30,421 bases of DNA from contig JAILHQ010000130.1 of NCBI GenBank assembly GCA_024695725.1, positions 1 to 30,421 of the forward strand, in the 5' to 3' direction. Of this stretch, positions 16,026 through 24,972 are shown piece by piece. This DNA is from Cyanobacteria bacterium RUI128 (lineage in GTDB: Bacteria > Cyanobacteriota > Vampirovibrionia > Gastranaerophilales > Gastranaerophilaceae). The translations under genes and the position numbers were made by a program. Position 1 is the stretch's first letter. Each line of letters begins with the position of its first letter. The notes under the pieces are model-generated. The model worked only from the letters and a program-made list of their open reading frames with translations, made no database searches and was not told the origin of the DNA.

Positions 16026-16059
16026 AAAAAAAAGAGGGCTTATACAACCCTCTTTTTTT
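16026..16059. terminator. Bidirectional intrinsic terminator
   Basis: A-rich GAGGG (16034-16038) pairs with CCCTC (16048-16052), flanked by A8 and T7. It serves both the coiled-coil gene (plus strand) and fabZ (minus strand), which converge here. Confidence 0.9.
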
Positions 16060-16072
16060 CGTTTGTGAAATT

Positions 16073-16513
16073 CTATTTCATTGCAACAGTTAAATCTGCT
16101 TCAACGACGGTTTTGCCGTCAACAGAACCTGTTGCGTGACATTTTGCTATAGGACCTTTAACCTTTGTCATTTCAATGAACATATCAAGTCTGTCGCCCG
16201 GGCGGACAATGCTTTTAAATCTTACATTATCGACACCTGCAAACAATGTTAATCTGCCTTTATATTCAGGCAATGTACAAAGAATTGGTGCTGAACATTG
16301 AGCCATTGCTTCTATTTGCAATACTCCCGGCATGATAGGGTTGCCCGGGAAGTGCCCCTGGAAAAAGGTTTCATTCATTGTCAGATTTTTGTAACCCTTG
16401 GAATATTTTCCCGGTACACATTCTGTTATTCTGTCTACTAACAGAAATGGGTATCTGTGAGGAATCATATCCATAATTTCCATCACATCAAAACTTAAAG
16501 TCTCTTCACTCAT
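16073..16513 (-). CDS. fabZ: 3-hydroxyacyl-[ACP] dehydratase
   Basis: 146 residues, usual length. FabZ removes water from 3-hydroxyacyl-ACP in fatty acid synthesis and competes with LpxA/LpxD for the same substrates. The hot-dog fold signature is clear: IPHRYPFLLVDRI, then GHFPGNPIMPGVLQIEAMAQ with catalytic H54 and E68. Last gene of the lipid A operon, 10 nt after lpxC, then a terminator. Pairing with lpxC is common and links membrane and LPS synthesis. Confidence 0.96.
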   Translation of the reverse strand: MSEETLSFDVMEIMDMIPHRYPFLLVDRITECVPGKYSKGYKNLTMNETFFQGHFPGNPIMPGVLQIEAMAQCSAPILCTLPEYKGRLTLFAGVDNVRFKSIVRPGDRLDMFIEMTKVKGPIAKCHATGSVDGKTVVEADLTVAMK

Positions 16514-16523
16514 AATTATCTCC

Positions 16524-17366
16524 TTATTTAGCTTTAATTAACTTATCTTTCAGCATATGTGCTGTCTTTATATGTACAGCATGTCCTGCTTCTTTCACTA
16601 ATATCTGGCAGTTCATATCAAGAACAGAAACACCTGTCTGATATATGTCACCGAATAAATCCAATATTTTGTGTTTTATCGGTTCTTTGTCAGATCTTAG
16701 TTCGGTCGTATATCCTTCGTCCGTAAGCCCGAGAGTATTATCAATTGTTACCCCTTGAGCGAAACCGAGCATTTGGTATTTTTTTAAGTCTTTGTAGAAC
16801 CCAAAAGTTCTTGCTTCAATGATTTCATCGATATTCTTTTTATCGAGAGAAACCCATTGATTTCTTAAATCTTTGTGGTCATAATTTACCGAATAGGTGA
16901 CGTTCAGTTCCTTATCAGGCAAAATAACCATGCTTGTTTTGCCGTTCAGGTAATATACAGGTTCTGATACCGTATATTTTTCAGGCTTTTTGTCAGTCTT
17001 AATTCCTGCCTCATTAAACAGTCTTATCCATTCTTTTGCACTTCCGTCAAATATCGGGAATTCTTCCTGTGTTAGATAAACATCAAGTGAATCTATTCTC
17101 AGTATTGAACAAGCGGCCATAAAGTGTTCACAAAGCCCTGCTTTAAATCTGCATTTCCCAAGCAGGTTTCTGTGTTCGCGGCTGCCTAACGTAACGTAGT
17201 GCTCTGTAGAGATAACGTTTTCGATGCAGGCTTTAAACGGTTTGCCGTCTTCTTTGACAAACAATCTTATTTCGCCTCTGTCTGAAGGCTTGATTGTTAT
17301 TTCACAATCATAGTTCTTCATTAGCGTATTGCCTTTGGCGTGTATTTCTTTTTTGATTGTAGTCAT
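16524..17366 (-). CDS. lpxC: UDP-3-O-acyl-GlcNAc deacetylase
   Basis: 280 residues. LpxC carries out the committed step of lipid A synthesis. Zinc ligands are H81 in LCEHFMAAC, H232 and D236 in HKILDLFGD; base E80; H262 in AGHAVH. EARTFGF is the usual substrate loop. The N-terminal GxGLHSG signature common in the family is not conserved (KGNTLMKN instead), although the catalytic half is intact. It sits 14 nt after lpxD and 10 nt before fabZ, on the minus strand. Confidence 0.95.
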   Translation of the reverse strand: MTTIKKEIHAKGNTLMKNYDCEITIKPSDRGEIRLFVKEDGKPFKACIENVISTEHYVTLGSREHRNLLGKCRFKAGLCEHFMAACSILRIDSLDVYLTQEEFPIFDGSAKEWIRLFNEAGIKTDKKPEKYTVSEPVYYLNGKTSMVILPDKELNVTYSVNYDHKDLRNQWVSLDKKNIDEIIEARTFGFYKDLKKYQMLGFAQGVTIDNTLGLTDEGYTTELRSDKEPIKHKILDLFGDIYQTGVSVLDMNCQILVKEAGHAVHIKTAHMLKDKLIKAK

Positions 17367-17380
17367 TTGATTACCTTGCT

Positions 17381-18478
17381 TTATACCTGTGCGTTTTGCT
17401 CGCTTTCAAAGCCTGACAGAAGAGGTTCATATTTTTTGAACTTCTTCACTATTTCACCTGCATCTTTCATTACTTTCAGCTGTTTGATAAATTCTTTTCT
17501 CGGAACAGCCGGTGAGCCGACAACGATAGATTTTGCAGGGAAGCTCTTAGTCACACCTGCCTGAGCTGCAATAATAGAATCATCGCCGATTTTAATATGG
17601 TCTGCAAGACCTGCCTGACCTGCGAGAACAACTCTGTCTCCGATTTCGCAGCTTCCGGCAATACCAACTTGTGATACAATCATACAACCTTTGCCGATTT
17701 TACAATTGTGTCCGATCATTACCAGGTTATCAATTTTTGTATTGTCCCCTATTGTTGTATTTTCAATTGTGCCTCTGTCAATTGCCGTATTTGCACCAAT
17801 TTCAACATTGTTGCCAATAACAACAGAGCCGATTGAATTTATCTTAAAGATAACGTGTTCTGCTGCATTGTCTTTAATTTCTCCGTCTTTTCTTGCCTGT
17901 TCAATATTGTTAGGATTTTCTGTTACAAAGCTGAAACCGTCTGCACCGAGTGATACTCCGTGATGTAATATACATTGATTTCCAACCTGAACTCTGTCTC
18001 CGATATTTACACCGGGATGGAAGAAACAGTCAGAACCGATAACTGCGTTGTTTCCTATGTAGCAGTTAGCCAAAATTTTTGTATTGTCTCCGACAACTGC
18101 ACCTTTAGCTAATACAACATTTGGTCCTAATGAAACGTTTTGTCCTACTTGTGCTTCCGGGTGGACAACTGCTGTCGGGTGGATCCCTTCATTCATTTCA
18201 GGTGCTTCATAGAACAAAGTTATCAACTTCATCATTGCAAGACGCGGTCTTTCAACTTCAATTGTAGAGAACCCGTCAATATTTACTCCCAATGGAACAA
18301 GTGCAGCTTTTGCTTTCGTTCTTGCCAGATTTTCGATTTCTTCTTCTCCGAGTGCTAATGCTAATGTGTGTTCATCTGCCAGCAGCGGAGGTGCGATTTT
18401 TGTAATAGATACGTCAGCAGACTTTGTAAGCATGCCTGCTGTAATTTTTGCAATTTGTTCCAATGTAAAAGACTTCAT
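17381..18478 (-). CDS. lpxD: UDP-3-O-acylglucosamine N-acyltransferase
   Basis: 365 residues (typical about 340). LpxD adds the N-linked acyl chain in lipid A synthesis. An N-terminal uridine-binding domain (about 1-95) is followed by a long left-handed beta-helix of hexapeptide repeats ([26 protein letters not shown]...), with the catalytic-type [11 protein letters not shown] and a C-terminal helix. The insertion around [14 protein letters not shown] lengthens it slightly. It lies 10 nt after rfaE2 in the same operon. Confidence 0.96.
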   Translation of the reverse strand: MKSFTLEQIAKITAGMLTKSADVSITKIAPPLLADEHTLALALGEEEIENLARTKAKAALVPLGVNIDGFSTIEVERPRLAMMKLITLFYEAPEMNEGIHPTAVVHPEAQVGQNVSLGPNVVLAKGAVVGDNTKILANCYIGNNAVIGSDCFFHPGVNIGDRVQVGNQCILHHGVSLGADGFSFVTENPNNIEQARKDGEIKDNAAEHVIFKINSIGSVVIGNNVEIGANTAIDRGTIENTTIGDNTKIDNLVMIGHNCKIGKGCMIVSQVGIAGSCEIGDRVVLAGQAGLADHIKIGDDSIIAAQAGVTKSFPAKSIVVGSPAVPRKEFIKQLKVMKDAGEIVKKFKKYEPLLSGFESEQNAQV

Positions 18479-18488
18479 TTTAAACTCC

Positions 18489-18959
18489 TTATTTGTTATT
18501 AATTTTATCTATAATGTTTGTTGTAGATTTGCCCTGAACAAAATCTATAAATTCAACTCTTATACCATTTTTGAGCATTATATCTCTTTCGGGTAAGGTT
18601 TCCATTGTGTAGTCTGCGCCCTTTGTGTAAACATCAGGTTTTATCTCGTCAAGCAATTCTGCAGGGCTGTCTTCGTCAAACAGAACAACAAAATCCACAC
18701 AACTGAGCGCCGTCAGAATTTCAGCCCTGTCTGATTCATTATTGATAGGACGCCCTTCTCCTTTTATGCTTTTTACTGATTTGTCGGAATTTAATAAGAC
18801 TATGAGGTAATCGGCAAAAGATTTTGTTTTTTGCAGATATCTGATATGACCAACGTGCAGAATATCAAAGCAGCCGTTTGTTGTAACAACGGTTTTCCCT
18901 GCCTCGTGCAGATTTTTAACAAAGTCGGCTATACTCTTTCTTCCGATAACCTGTCCCAT
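18489..18959 (-). CDS. rfaE2: D-glycero-beta-D-manno-heptose 1-phosphate adenylyltransferase
   Basis: 156 residues, matching the stand-alone C-terminal domain of HldE (RfaE2). It couples heptose-1-phosphate to AMP on the way to ADP-heptose for LPS core. The nucleotidyltransferase motif [17 protein letters not shown] has H35 and H38; GEGRPIN, SERA-like NESDRAEIL and TKGADY follow. The kinase half (HldE1) is not in the window. First gene of the operon rfaE2-lpxD-lpxC-fabZ, with TAGGAG before the ATG and an extended -10 upstream. Confidence 0.94.
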   Translation of the reverse strand: MGQVIGRKSIADFVKNLHEAGKTVVTTNGCFDILHVGHIRYLQKTKSFADYLIVLLNSDKSVKSIKGEGRPINNESDRAEILTALSCVDFVVLFDEDSPAELLDEIKPDVYTKGADYTMETLPERDIMLKNGIRVEFIDFVQGKSTTNIIDKINNK

Positions 18960-18979
18960 ATATAAACTCCTATAATCTG

Positions 18980-18988
18980 ATTATATCA
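18980..18988 (-). promoter_or_regulatory. Extended -10 promoter of the lipid A operon
   Basis: Minus strand TGATATAAT (perfect TATAAT with TGn extension), about 20 nt before the rfaE2 start. No good -35. TTGTTACAA (plus strand, 19014-19022) lies further upstream. Confidence 0.6.
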
Positions 18989-19082
18989 AAAACAGTTATA
19001 TATTAGTCGTATATTGTTACAATTATTAAGCATGGGGTACATCAAAGTATTACACACCCAATAAATAAATTACCCGACTTCA

Positions 19083-21656
19083 TTATGAGAACAGTTTGAA
19101 GGTTCTTTCTACGTTATCTTTTGCAACATTCTTTAAGGTTTCCATTTCAGATTTGATAGCGTTACGTTCGTTGTCTAATGCTGCTAATTCTGTGTCATAT
19201 CTTCTGTCTTTAAGGTCGATTTTACGCATATCGGCTTCATATTTAGCTTCAGCTTTCTTGAGTTCTTTTTCGTTATCAACTTCTCTGAGTGATGTATTTG
19301 TTGCAATGCTTGTATCAACCCATTTGCCTTCCTTCTTGTCGTACATCTTAAGATAAGCATATCCGCCATTTAGCGTGTTGATAAGGTATTCTTCACTCTT
19401 CATCATATTATCAGGCATTACCTTGCAGCCGAATTGCTGAATTGCGCTGAATAAGTTAACCAGTGCATTGTATTTTGCTGAACTTTCAGGCTCAAGACTG
19501 CTTAATTGATTAACTGTAATGCTGTATTCTGTACCTTCAGTGGAGTGTGCCTTATGTATAATTTGGTTTTGTGCAATTGTTATTTGAGGAATTTCCTCAG
19601 GAGTATTTTCGTTGCTATCAGATTCATTGCTCAAGTGTTCTATCATGAACGTACCTTCTGCAGACTGATACATTTCCCCGCCGGTTGTAATATTTGTCAA
19701 ACTGTCTGAACTTGTATCGCCAAATACGTATGCACATTGTACAAGATCTAAGAAGTCGCTCCAGCTTATTCTTACTCTGTCTTGATTATCCCAAGGGTTT
19801 AACAGTTCAATATATTCGTCTTGTACGTCAGTAACAGCATAGGCGTGTGTATCACAGATTTGAAGATTTGCATTATAGCCTTGATCACCAGTGTATGTTC
19901 CGATGAGAAGGTTGCTGATGGTTCCGTTTTCTTTTTTGTTCCATAAGCCTTGCATAAGAGCTTTAGACAATACTTTACCGGCAGAACAGTTAATAATACC
20001 GCCATTAACCTCAACGCTTGTATAGCCTGCTGTATCGCTAGGGTTCATGTAGAAACTTGTATTCGCTGTTCCAAATAGGTATCTTGAGTAGTTTTGGTAG
20101 CTGTTAGTTTCAAGGTTGTGTCCGCCATTGTTGTTTATCATCAATTTATTTATAGCATATTCAACGATTCTTGCATCAAGGTCACCTGTTGCAAATACGT
20201 TGTCTCTGTATAATGTTGCTTCACCGTAGCCGGCAACGTTTTGTGTTGCCACAGGATATAATTCAGATTGATTAAATGTTATTGATTTGTTCCCTGAACC
20301 GTTGTACTTGTTGAATGTTACTGTGTATTGTGATCCGGAAGATGAAATTGATATACCTAAGTCTGATAGAGTTTTACCTTCCAGTGCGAGTGCGCTTAGC
20401 AACGATATAAATCTGCAGTCTCCGAGACCACCTTGAGCAAATGCTTCTAAGTTGCCATTTGTTGTAGCTGTTTGTTTTGATGTCTGTGTGACATTGTAGT
20501 TTGTTTCAATTCCACTGACATTGTTATGGTCAATGGTGTTTGCGGCAGAAAAATCCGGAGAACTTAATCCGGAAGGAAGTAAGTACTCAAGAATAGAAAC
20601 ATCGTAGTTTTTATATGAGTCGGTTCCACTTCCGCCGTTAATTGTGTTTCCTGTATATCCACTGTTTGTTTGACCGCCTGTTAAATCAAATATGTGGTCA
20701 TTTCCTGCGCCAGCGTTAATTGTGTTGCCATAAGTGTTCTTAATGCAGCTATTGTATTCATTTTGAAGCATTGTACTTCTTACGGTACCGCCTTGAGCGT
20801 AGATACAACCTTTTCCATCTTGTGCCATACCGAGTCTGATGAGGTCGTCTCCATCTTCTGTGTTAATAGTGTTGTTGTGCCCGTTGATAATTAAATCATC
20901 ATTCTGACCTGCGCTTGCAGTAACAGTCAGGTTGCTTCCTTCAATAACTAATCTGCCGTTATTGAGGAATCGGAAGTTAACGTTACTTGAACCGGAATTT
21001 GATTTGATATTGTAAACAAATTCCTGGCCGCTTGTTTGAGAGAACGGATTCTTTAATGTAAGAGTGATTCCTGTGGTGTCAATACTTGCATTTCTGTTAT
21101 TCCCTCTATAAAGTTCAAGATTGTTATCACCAGGAGTAATCGGTGTTGTCGGTCCTTCTTCCGGTTCTTCCGGATCACTGCCAGGAGTGACTCCACCGCC
21201 GCTAGGCGTTTCACCACCGCCGCCAGGGGTAACTCCACCGCCACCAGGGGTGACTCCGCCTCCGCCAGGTGTAACAGGAGGTTCAGGAGGGACATAACCG
21301 CTCAAAGTGGTTGCAAATGCGCTTGCAGAACCTCCAGCTGAATTGTAAGCATTTACGTATGCTTCAGGCAAGTAAATACTGCCTGTTTGAGGGTCGAACA
21401 ACCCGAATTGAGGGACGGAATTGCCCATACATAAATCATAGTAGTTAGCATCAAGATATCCGGTAGAACCGTCAGTATTGATGGTCTGGAACTGTACTTT
21501 TGATGCTTCCAGGGCATTAAGATATGTGTCGTATACACGACGAGACTCATTGGCCATTTGAAGTTTTTGGGCTTCAATTTTGGCCGCCTTGTACTCTATG
21601 TCATGCATTCTACCTGTTAAGGTAAGCAATCTTGCCTGTGAAGAGGACATTCCCAT
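19083..21656 (-). CDS. Modular calpain-type cysteine protease with RTX-like region
   Basis: 857 residues. N-terminal helical module (1-50, SSQARLLTLTGRMHDIEYKA, helix MANESRRVYDTYLNAL) with no Sec signal; polar region to 120; Pro/Gly linker of repeated VTPGGGG at about 129-160; RTX-like region about 255-350 (DGDDLIRLG, GAGNDHIFDLTGG, GGSGTDSY) likely binding calcium; calpain-like domain with C414 in GGLGDCRFISLLSALA, H604 in DTHAYAVTDV and N620 in LLNPWDN, so the triad is complete; and a C-terminal coiled coil (about 795-857) ending NVERTFKLFS. Helical ends resemble, in layout only, flagellar or type III-exported proteins whose N and C helices pair. The RTX-like part may need high calcium, so it probably acts outside the cell. 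The linker is encoded by near-identical 21-bp units (21180-21272). Confidence 0.85.
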   Translation of the reverse strand: MGMSSSQARLLTLTGRMHDIEYKAAKIEAQKLQMANESRRVYDTYLNALEASKVQFQTINTDGSTGYLDANYYDLCMGNSVPQFGLFDPQTGSIYLPEAYVNAYNSAGGSASAFATTLSGYVPPEPPVTPGGGGVTPGGGGVTPGGGGETPSGGGVTPGSDPEEPEEGPTTPITPGDNNLELYRGNNRNASIDTTGITLTLKNPFSQTSGQEFVYNIKSNSGSSNVNFRFLNNGRLVIEGSNLTVTASAGQNDDLIINGHNNTINTEDGDDLIRLGMAQDGKGCIYAQGGTVRSTMLQNEYNSCIKNTYGNTINAGAGNDHIFDLTGGQTNSGYTGNTINGGSGTDSYKNYDVSILEYLLPSGLSSPDFSAANTIDHNNVSGIETNYNVTQTSKQTATTNGNLEAFAQGGLGDCRFISLLSALALEGKTLSDLGISISSSGSQYTVTFNKYNGSGNKSITFNQSELYPVATQNVAGYGEATLYRDNVFATGDLDARIVEYAINKLMINNNGGHNLETNSYQNYSRYLFGTANTSFYMNPSDTAGYTSVEVNGGIINCSAGKVLSKALMQGLWNKKENGTISNLLIGTYTGDQGYNANLQICDTHAYAVTDVQDEYIELLNPWDNQDRVRISWSDFLDLVQCAYVFGDTSSDSLTNITTGGEMYQSAEGTFMIEHLSNESDSNENTPEEIPQITIAQNQIIHKAHSTEGTEYSITVNQLSSLEPESSAKYNALVNLFSAIQQFGCKVMPDNMMKSEEYLINTLNGGYAYLKMYDKKEGKWVDTSIATNTSLREVDNEKELKKAEAKYEADMRKIDLKDRRYDTELAALDNERNAIKSEMETLKNVAKDNVERTFKLFS
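21180..21272. repeat. 21-bp tandem repeats encoding the VTPGGGG linker
   Basis: Four near-identical 7-codon units, GC-rich against AT-rich surroundings. Copy number could vary between strains without frameshift. Confidence 0.85.
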
Positions 21657-21806
21657 TGTTTAATTTCCCTATTTCCTGTACCTAATCAGAAGACGCGCAA
21701 AATAATATTCCGATTGATACATATTCTTTGACGGCAGATATTCATTTAATCTTTAGTAATCATCATCTACCTTCTTCATTTTTGTTACAAATGTTTACAG
21801 AATTTG

Positions 21807-21815
21807 TGATATACT
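21807..21815 (+). promoter_or_regulatory. Extended -10 promoter of the transketolase/ftsEX operon
   Basis: TGATATACT, with TTTACA and TTGTTACAA upstream at non-ideal spacing. It lies about 20 nt before the TTG start. The 178-bp gap also serves the divergent protease gene. Confidence 0.55.
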
Positions 21816-21834
21816 GATATGGGAGGAGTGTGAA

Positions 21835-22779
21835 TTGGTTATTATTGACAGAACAAAAAAACGTTCTCCAAGAGAAGCTTTCGGTAAGGCTTTGGTTGAA
21901 TTGGGAAGGAAGAATTCAAATGTTGTTGCACTCGATGCGGATTTATCTGCATCTACTCAGACAAAGTTGTTTGCAAAAGAGTTTCCGGATAGATTTTTTG
22001 ATATCGGGATTGCCGAACAGGATTTGATTGATACTGCGGCAGGGCTCTCTGCTGTTGGGAAAATTCCTTTTGCTGCTACGTTTGCTGTATTTGCGACCGG
22101 CAGAACTTATGATCAGGTAAGAAACACCGTTTGTTATTCAAATTTCAATGTTAAAATCATAGGAACTCATGGCGGAGTTACCGTAGGCGAAGACGGGGCA
22201 ACCCATCAGGCTCTTGAGGATGTTGCGTTAATGACTAACCTGCCGAATATGACCGTAATTGTGCCTGCTGATTATGCGGAAACTTTTGCTGCTGTTAAAT
22301 ATGCGGCTGAACATGACGGACCTTTTTACATAAGAGTAGCCAGAGCAAGTCTGCCTGATGTTTTTGATGACGGTGTAGAAATATCGCCAAAGGCAAAGCT
22401 TATTAAAGAGGGTAAAGACGTTTCGGTAATAACTAACGGTGAAACACTTCAGGAATGTGTTGAGGCTGTTTCTGTCTTATCAGAAGAGGGTATTAATGCA
22501 GAATTGATCCATATCCCGTTTGTTAAACCGTTTGATGCAGAGTCTGTTATAAAATCTGCAAAGAAAACAGGTTTGGTTGTCACAGTTGAAAATCATTCGG
22601 TAAAGGGCGCTTTAGGTAGTGCGGTCTGTGAAACCCTTTCGGAAAATTATCCGGTAAAAGTTTTAAGACTCGGTGTTAATGACAGTTTTGGAATGAGCGG
22701 TACTGCTTCTGAGCTGGTAAAACATTTTGGGCTTGATAGTGAAAGTATAGTAAAACGAATAGTTGAGATAGTAAAATGA
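21835..22779 (+). CDS. Transketolase, C-terminal (pyrimidine-binding) subunit
   Basis: 314 residues. Transketolase in this split form has two subunits; this is the C-terminal half, with the pyrimidine-binding domain (catalytic E61 in IGIAEQDLI) and the C-terminal domain (GLVVTVENHSVKGALGSAV). It moves two-carbon units in the pentose phosphate pathway with thiamine diphosphate. TTG start at 21835 with GGGAGGAG 6 nt upstream. The N-terminal subunit, which normally lies just upstream, is absent: the neighbour is the divergent protease. Its stop overlaps the ftsE start (ATGA). A DXS-like or sulfonate enzyme is less likely. Confidence 0.88.
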   Translation: MVIIDRTKKRSPREAFGKALVELGRKNSNVVALDADLSASTQTKLFAKEFPDRFFDIGIAEQDLIDTAAGLSAVGKIPFAATFAVFATGRTYDQVRNTVCYSNFNVKIIGTHGGVTVGEDGATHQALEDVALMTNLPNMTVIVPADYAETFAAVKYAAEHDGPFYIRVARASLPDVFDDGVEISPKAKLIKEGKDVSVITNGETLQECVEAVSVLSEEGINAELIHIPFVKPFDAESVIKSAKKTGLVVTVENHSVKGALGSAVCETLSENYPVKVLRLGVNDSFGMSGTASELVKHFGLDSESIVKRIVEIVK

Positions 22780-23450
22780 TACAATTAAGAGATGTAACAA
22801 AGAAATATAAGAATAATTATGCATTAAAACACGTTGATTTAGACATTGCCTCAGGCGATTTTGTCTTTGTGACAGGTGCATCAGGGGCAGGTAAATCAAC
22901 ACTTCTGAAATTGTTGTATAAGGAAGAGGTTCCGACAAGCGGTACTGTTTTAATCGGTGGTATAAATATTGCAAATATGCCATCTGATAAGGTACCTAAT
23001 CTCAGAAGATGTATGGGAATTGTTTTTCAGGATTATAAACTTCTGCCTAATATTTCCGTATATGACAATGTTGCTTATGTAATCAGAACTTTAGGGATGA
23101 GCACAAAAGAGATAAAAACTCGTGTAATCGGTGCTTTAAAGGTTGTAGGATTGCTTGAAAAACGTAATTCAAAACCGACCGAATTATCCGGTGGTGAACA
23201 GCAGAGAGTTAGTATTGCAAGAGCAATTGTTAATGGTCCGCCTCTGCTGATAGCAGATGAACCTACTGGTAACCTCGACCCTGCAACTTCTCTGGAAATT
23301 ATGCAGATATTGGATGAAATCAATAAAAGAGGTATTACAATTATTGTGTCTACTCACGATAAGAGTATGGTTAATTATTTCAAGAAGAGAGTTTTAACGC
23401 TTGACAGCGGAGAAATTATTAGAGATGTAAGGGATGGTACTTATGAGTAG
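22776..23450 (+). CDS. ftsE: Cell division ATP-binding protein FtsE
   Basis: 224 residues. ABC ATPase that works with FtsX at the septum to control peptidoglycan hydrolysis. Walker A GASGAGKST (34-42), Q-loop VFQDYKLLPN, signature LSGGEQQR, Walker B LLIADEP and D-loop GNLDP are all intact. Start overlaps the transketolase stop by 4 nt; its end overlaps the start of ftsX. Length typical. Confidence 0.96.
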   Translation: MIQLRDVTKKYKNNYALKHVDLDIASGDFVFVTGASGAGKSTLLKLLYKEEVPTSGTVLIGGINIANMPSDKVPNLRRCMGIVFQDYKLLPNISVYDNVAYVIRTLGMSTKEIKTRVIGALKVVGLLEKRNSKPTELSGGEQQRVSIARAIVNGPPLLIADEPTGNLDPATSLEIMQILDEINKRGITIIVSTHDKSMVNYFKKRVLTLDSGEIIRDVRDGTYE

Positions 23451-24348
23451 AAAGCAGGCTATAAAAAACCAGTTAAAAGAGCATATGCCAAAAGACTGGT
23501 TAACTGATATAAGATTGATTTACAGAATAGTAATGGAGGCTGTTAATGACATAAAGCGTACAGGCTTTATGAATATTGTTATAATTACAACAATGGCAGC
23601 AATTTTGTCAATATTTGGCGCGCTGTTTCGTTCAACGCTTTCAATGGCGCAGTTCGCGAACGAATTAGGTTCAATTCTTGAGATATCGGCTTATCTGAAG
23701 CCAGATGCTCCGGCGAAGGTTTTGGCGAATAAGTTTGCACATCTGGACCACGTTATAAATGTAAGAGTACATACAAAAGAAGAAGGCTGGAAGGATCTGA
23801 GAAAGGTTATTGACCTGCCTAATATCAGTAACCCTCTGCCTGATACCCTAAGGGTAAAGGTTGACGATATTGAGTATATCGATGGGGTTATTTCAAAAAT
23901 AAAAAGTAATCCTTATGTTGAAAGTACAAATTATCCTGAGACTTTGGCAAAGCGATTGCAGGTAATTATTCACGTTGTAAATACGACTACGATTGTTGTC
24001 ACTCTGATTGTTGCCATGCTTACTATTACTATAATTAACAACACAATTCAGCTTGTCATTCAGTCAAGGAAGGATGAGATTGAAATAATGCGGCTTATGG
24101 GGGTAAGTAATTGGTATATCAGGATACCGTTAGTCCTGCAGGGGGCGTTCTACGGTTTTGCAGGGGCGATAATTTCGCTTATACCGTTGCATTTTGTTCA
24201 GTCGCTTATAGGAAAGATGAACTCGTTCTTCCTGATACCGACACCAATGTTTGCTGAAAGTATGATAGTGCTTACTCTTATTGCAGTCGGTACCTTATTT
24301 GGTGCCCTCGGTAGTCTGCTTTCAATCAAAAAGCACTTACAGGTTTAA
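23443..24348 (+). CDS. ftsX: Cell division permease FtsX
   Basis: 301 residues. Membrane partner of FtsE. One membrane segment near about 45-66, an extracytoplasmic domain (about 70-170), then three segments in the C-terminal half (VVNTTTIVVTLIVAMLTITI, GAFYGFAGAIISLIPLHFV and MIVLTLIAVGTLFGALGSLL); DEIEIMRLMGVSNWYIRIPL is the conserved coupling loop. I prefer ATG 23443 over 23434 because GTAAGGG then sits 10 nt away; this choice is not certain. The start is inside the end of ftsE (8 nt). Confidence 0.95.
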   Translation: MSRKQAIKNQLKEHMPKDWLTDIRLIYRIVMEAVNDIKRTGFMNIVIITTMAAILSIFGALFRSTLSMAQFANELGSILEISAYLKPDAPAKVLANKFAHLDHVINVRVHTKEEGWKDLRKVIDLPNISNPLPDTLRVKVDDIEYIDGVISKIKSNPYVESTNYPETLAKRLQVIIHVVNTTTIVVTLIVAMLTITIINNTIQLVIQSRKDEIEIMRLMGVSNWYIRIPLVLQGAFYGFAGAIISLIPLHFVQSLIGKMNSFFLIPTPMFAESMIVLTLIAVGTLFGALGSLLSIKKHLQV

Positions 24349-24365
24349 GGTAGGAGAAATAAAAA

Positions 24366-24914
24366 ATGGGCAATCTGCTTAGAGCGGAGGATACTGTCTT
24401 ATTTGTGATTGATGTTCAGGATAAATTAGTCGGTATGCTTAAAAATTCTGATGAAATCTCAAAAAACAATGTTGTTTTAGTAAAAACCGCTAAAACGTTG
24501 GGTGTTCCACTTGTTGTAACTGAACAATATCCAAAAGGCTTGGGACAGACTATTCCTGATATAGCTGAGCATATTGATGCAGATTCGGTATTTGAGAAAA
24601 CTTCATTTTCGGCTCTGGAAGACGATAATATAAAGTCTTATCTTACGGGGTTGGGCAGAAAAAATATCGTTTTGACGGGTATAGAAACTCATATTTGTGT
24701 TTATCAGACTGCGCTGGTATTGCTTGATGCCGGGTACAATGTTTATGTTGTCAAGAATGCAACTTCGAGCAGAAAATCAAAAGATTACAAAACGGCTTTA
24801 GAACTTATGCGTGATTTTGGCGTAAGACTGACTTGCGTTGAAACGATTCTCTTTGAACTATTAAGATCGTCTAAACATCCGAATTTTAAGGAAATACAGG
24901 CTTTGATAAAATAG
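24366..24914 (+). CDS. Isochorismatase-family cysteine hydrolase
   Basis: 182 residues. Triad D16 (FVIDVQ), K78 (FEKTSFSA) and C111 (GIETHICV) is complete. Closest in look to the YcaC-like subgroup; the natural substrate is unknown, so it may cleave amides or ureido compounds. It follows ftsX by 17 nt with its own AGGAG and is the last gene of the operon, ending in a strong terminator. Confidence 0.9.
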   Translation: MGNLLRAEDTVLFVIDVQDKLVGMLKNSDEISKNNVVLVKTAKTLGVPLVVTEQYPKGLGQTIPDIAEHIDADSVFEKTSFSALEDDNIKSYLTGLGRKNIVLTGIETHICVYQTALVLLDAGYNVYVVKNATSSRKSKDYKTALELMRDFGVRLTCVETILFELLRSSKHPNFKEIQALIK

Positions 24915-24916
24915 TT

Positions 24917-24946
24917 AAAAGGGCAATTATAAATTGCCCTTTTTTG
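24917..24946 (+). terminator. Intrinsic terminator of the transketolase/ftsEX operon
   Basis: AAAAGGGCAATT pairs with AATTGCCCTTTT around a 4-nt loop, followed by T's. The A-run on the other side would also serve the convergent gene at 24973. Confidence 0.93.
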
Positions 24947-24972
24947 TTCTTTGTGTTGTATTATTTCGGATA

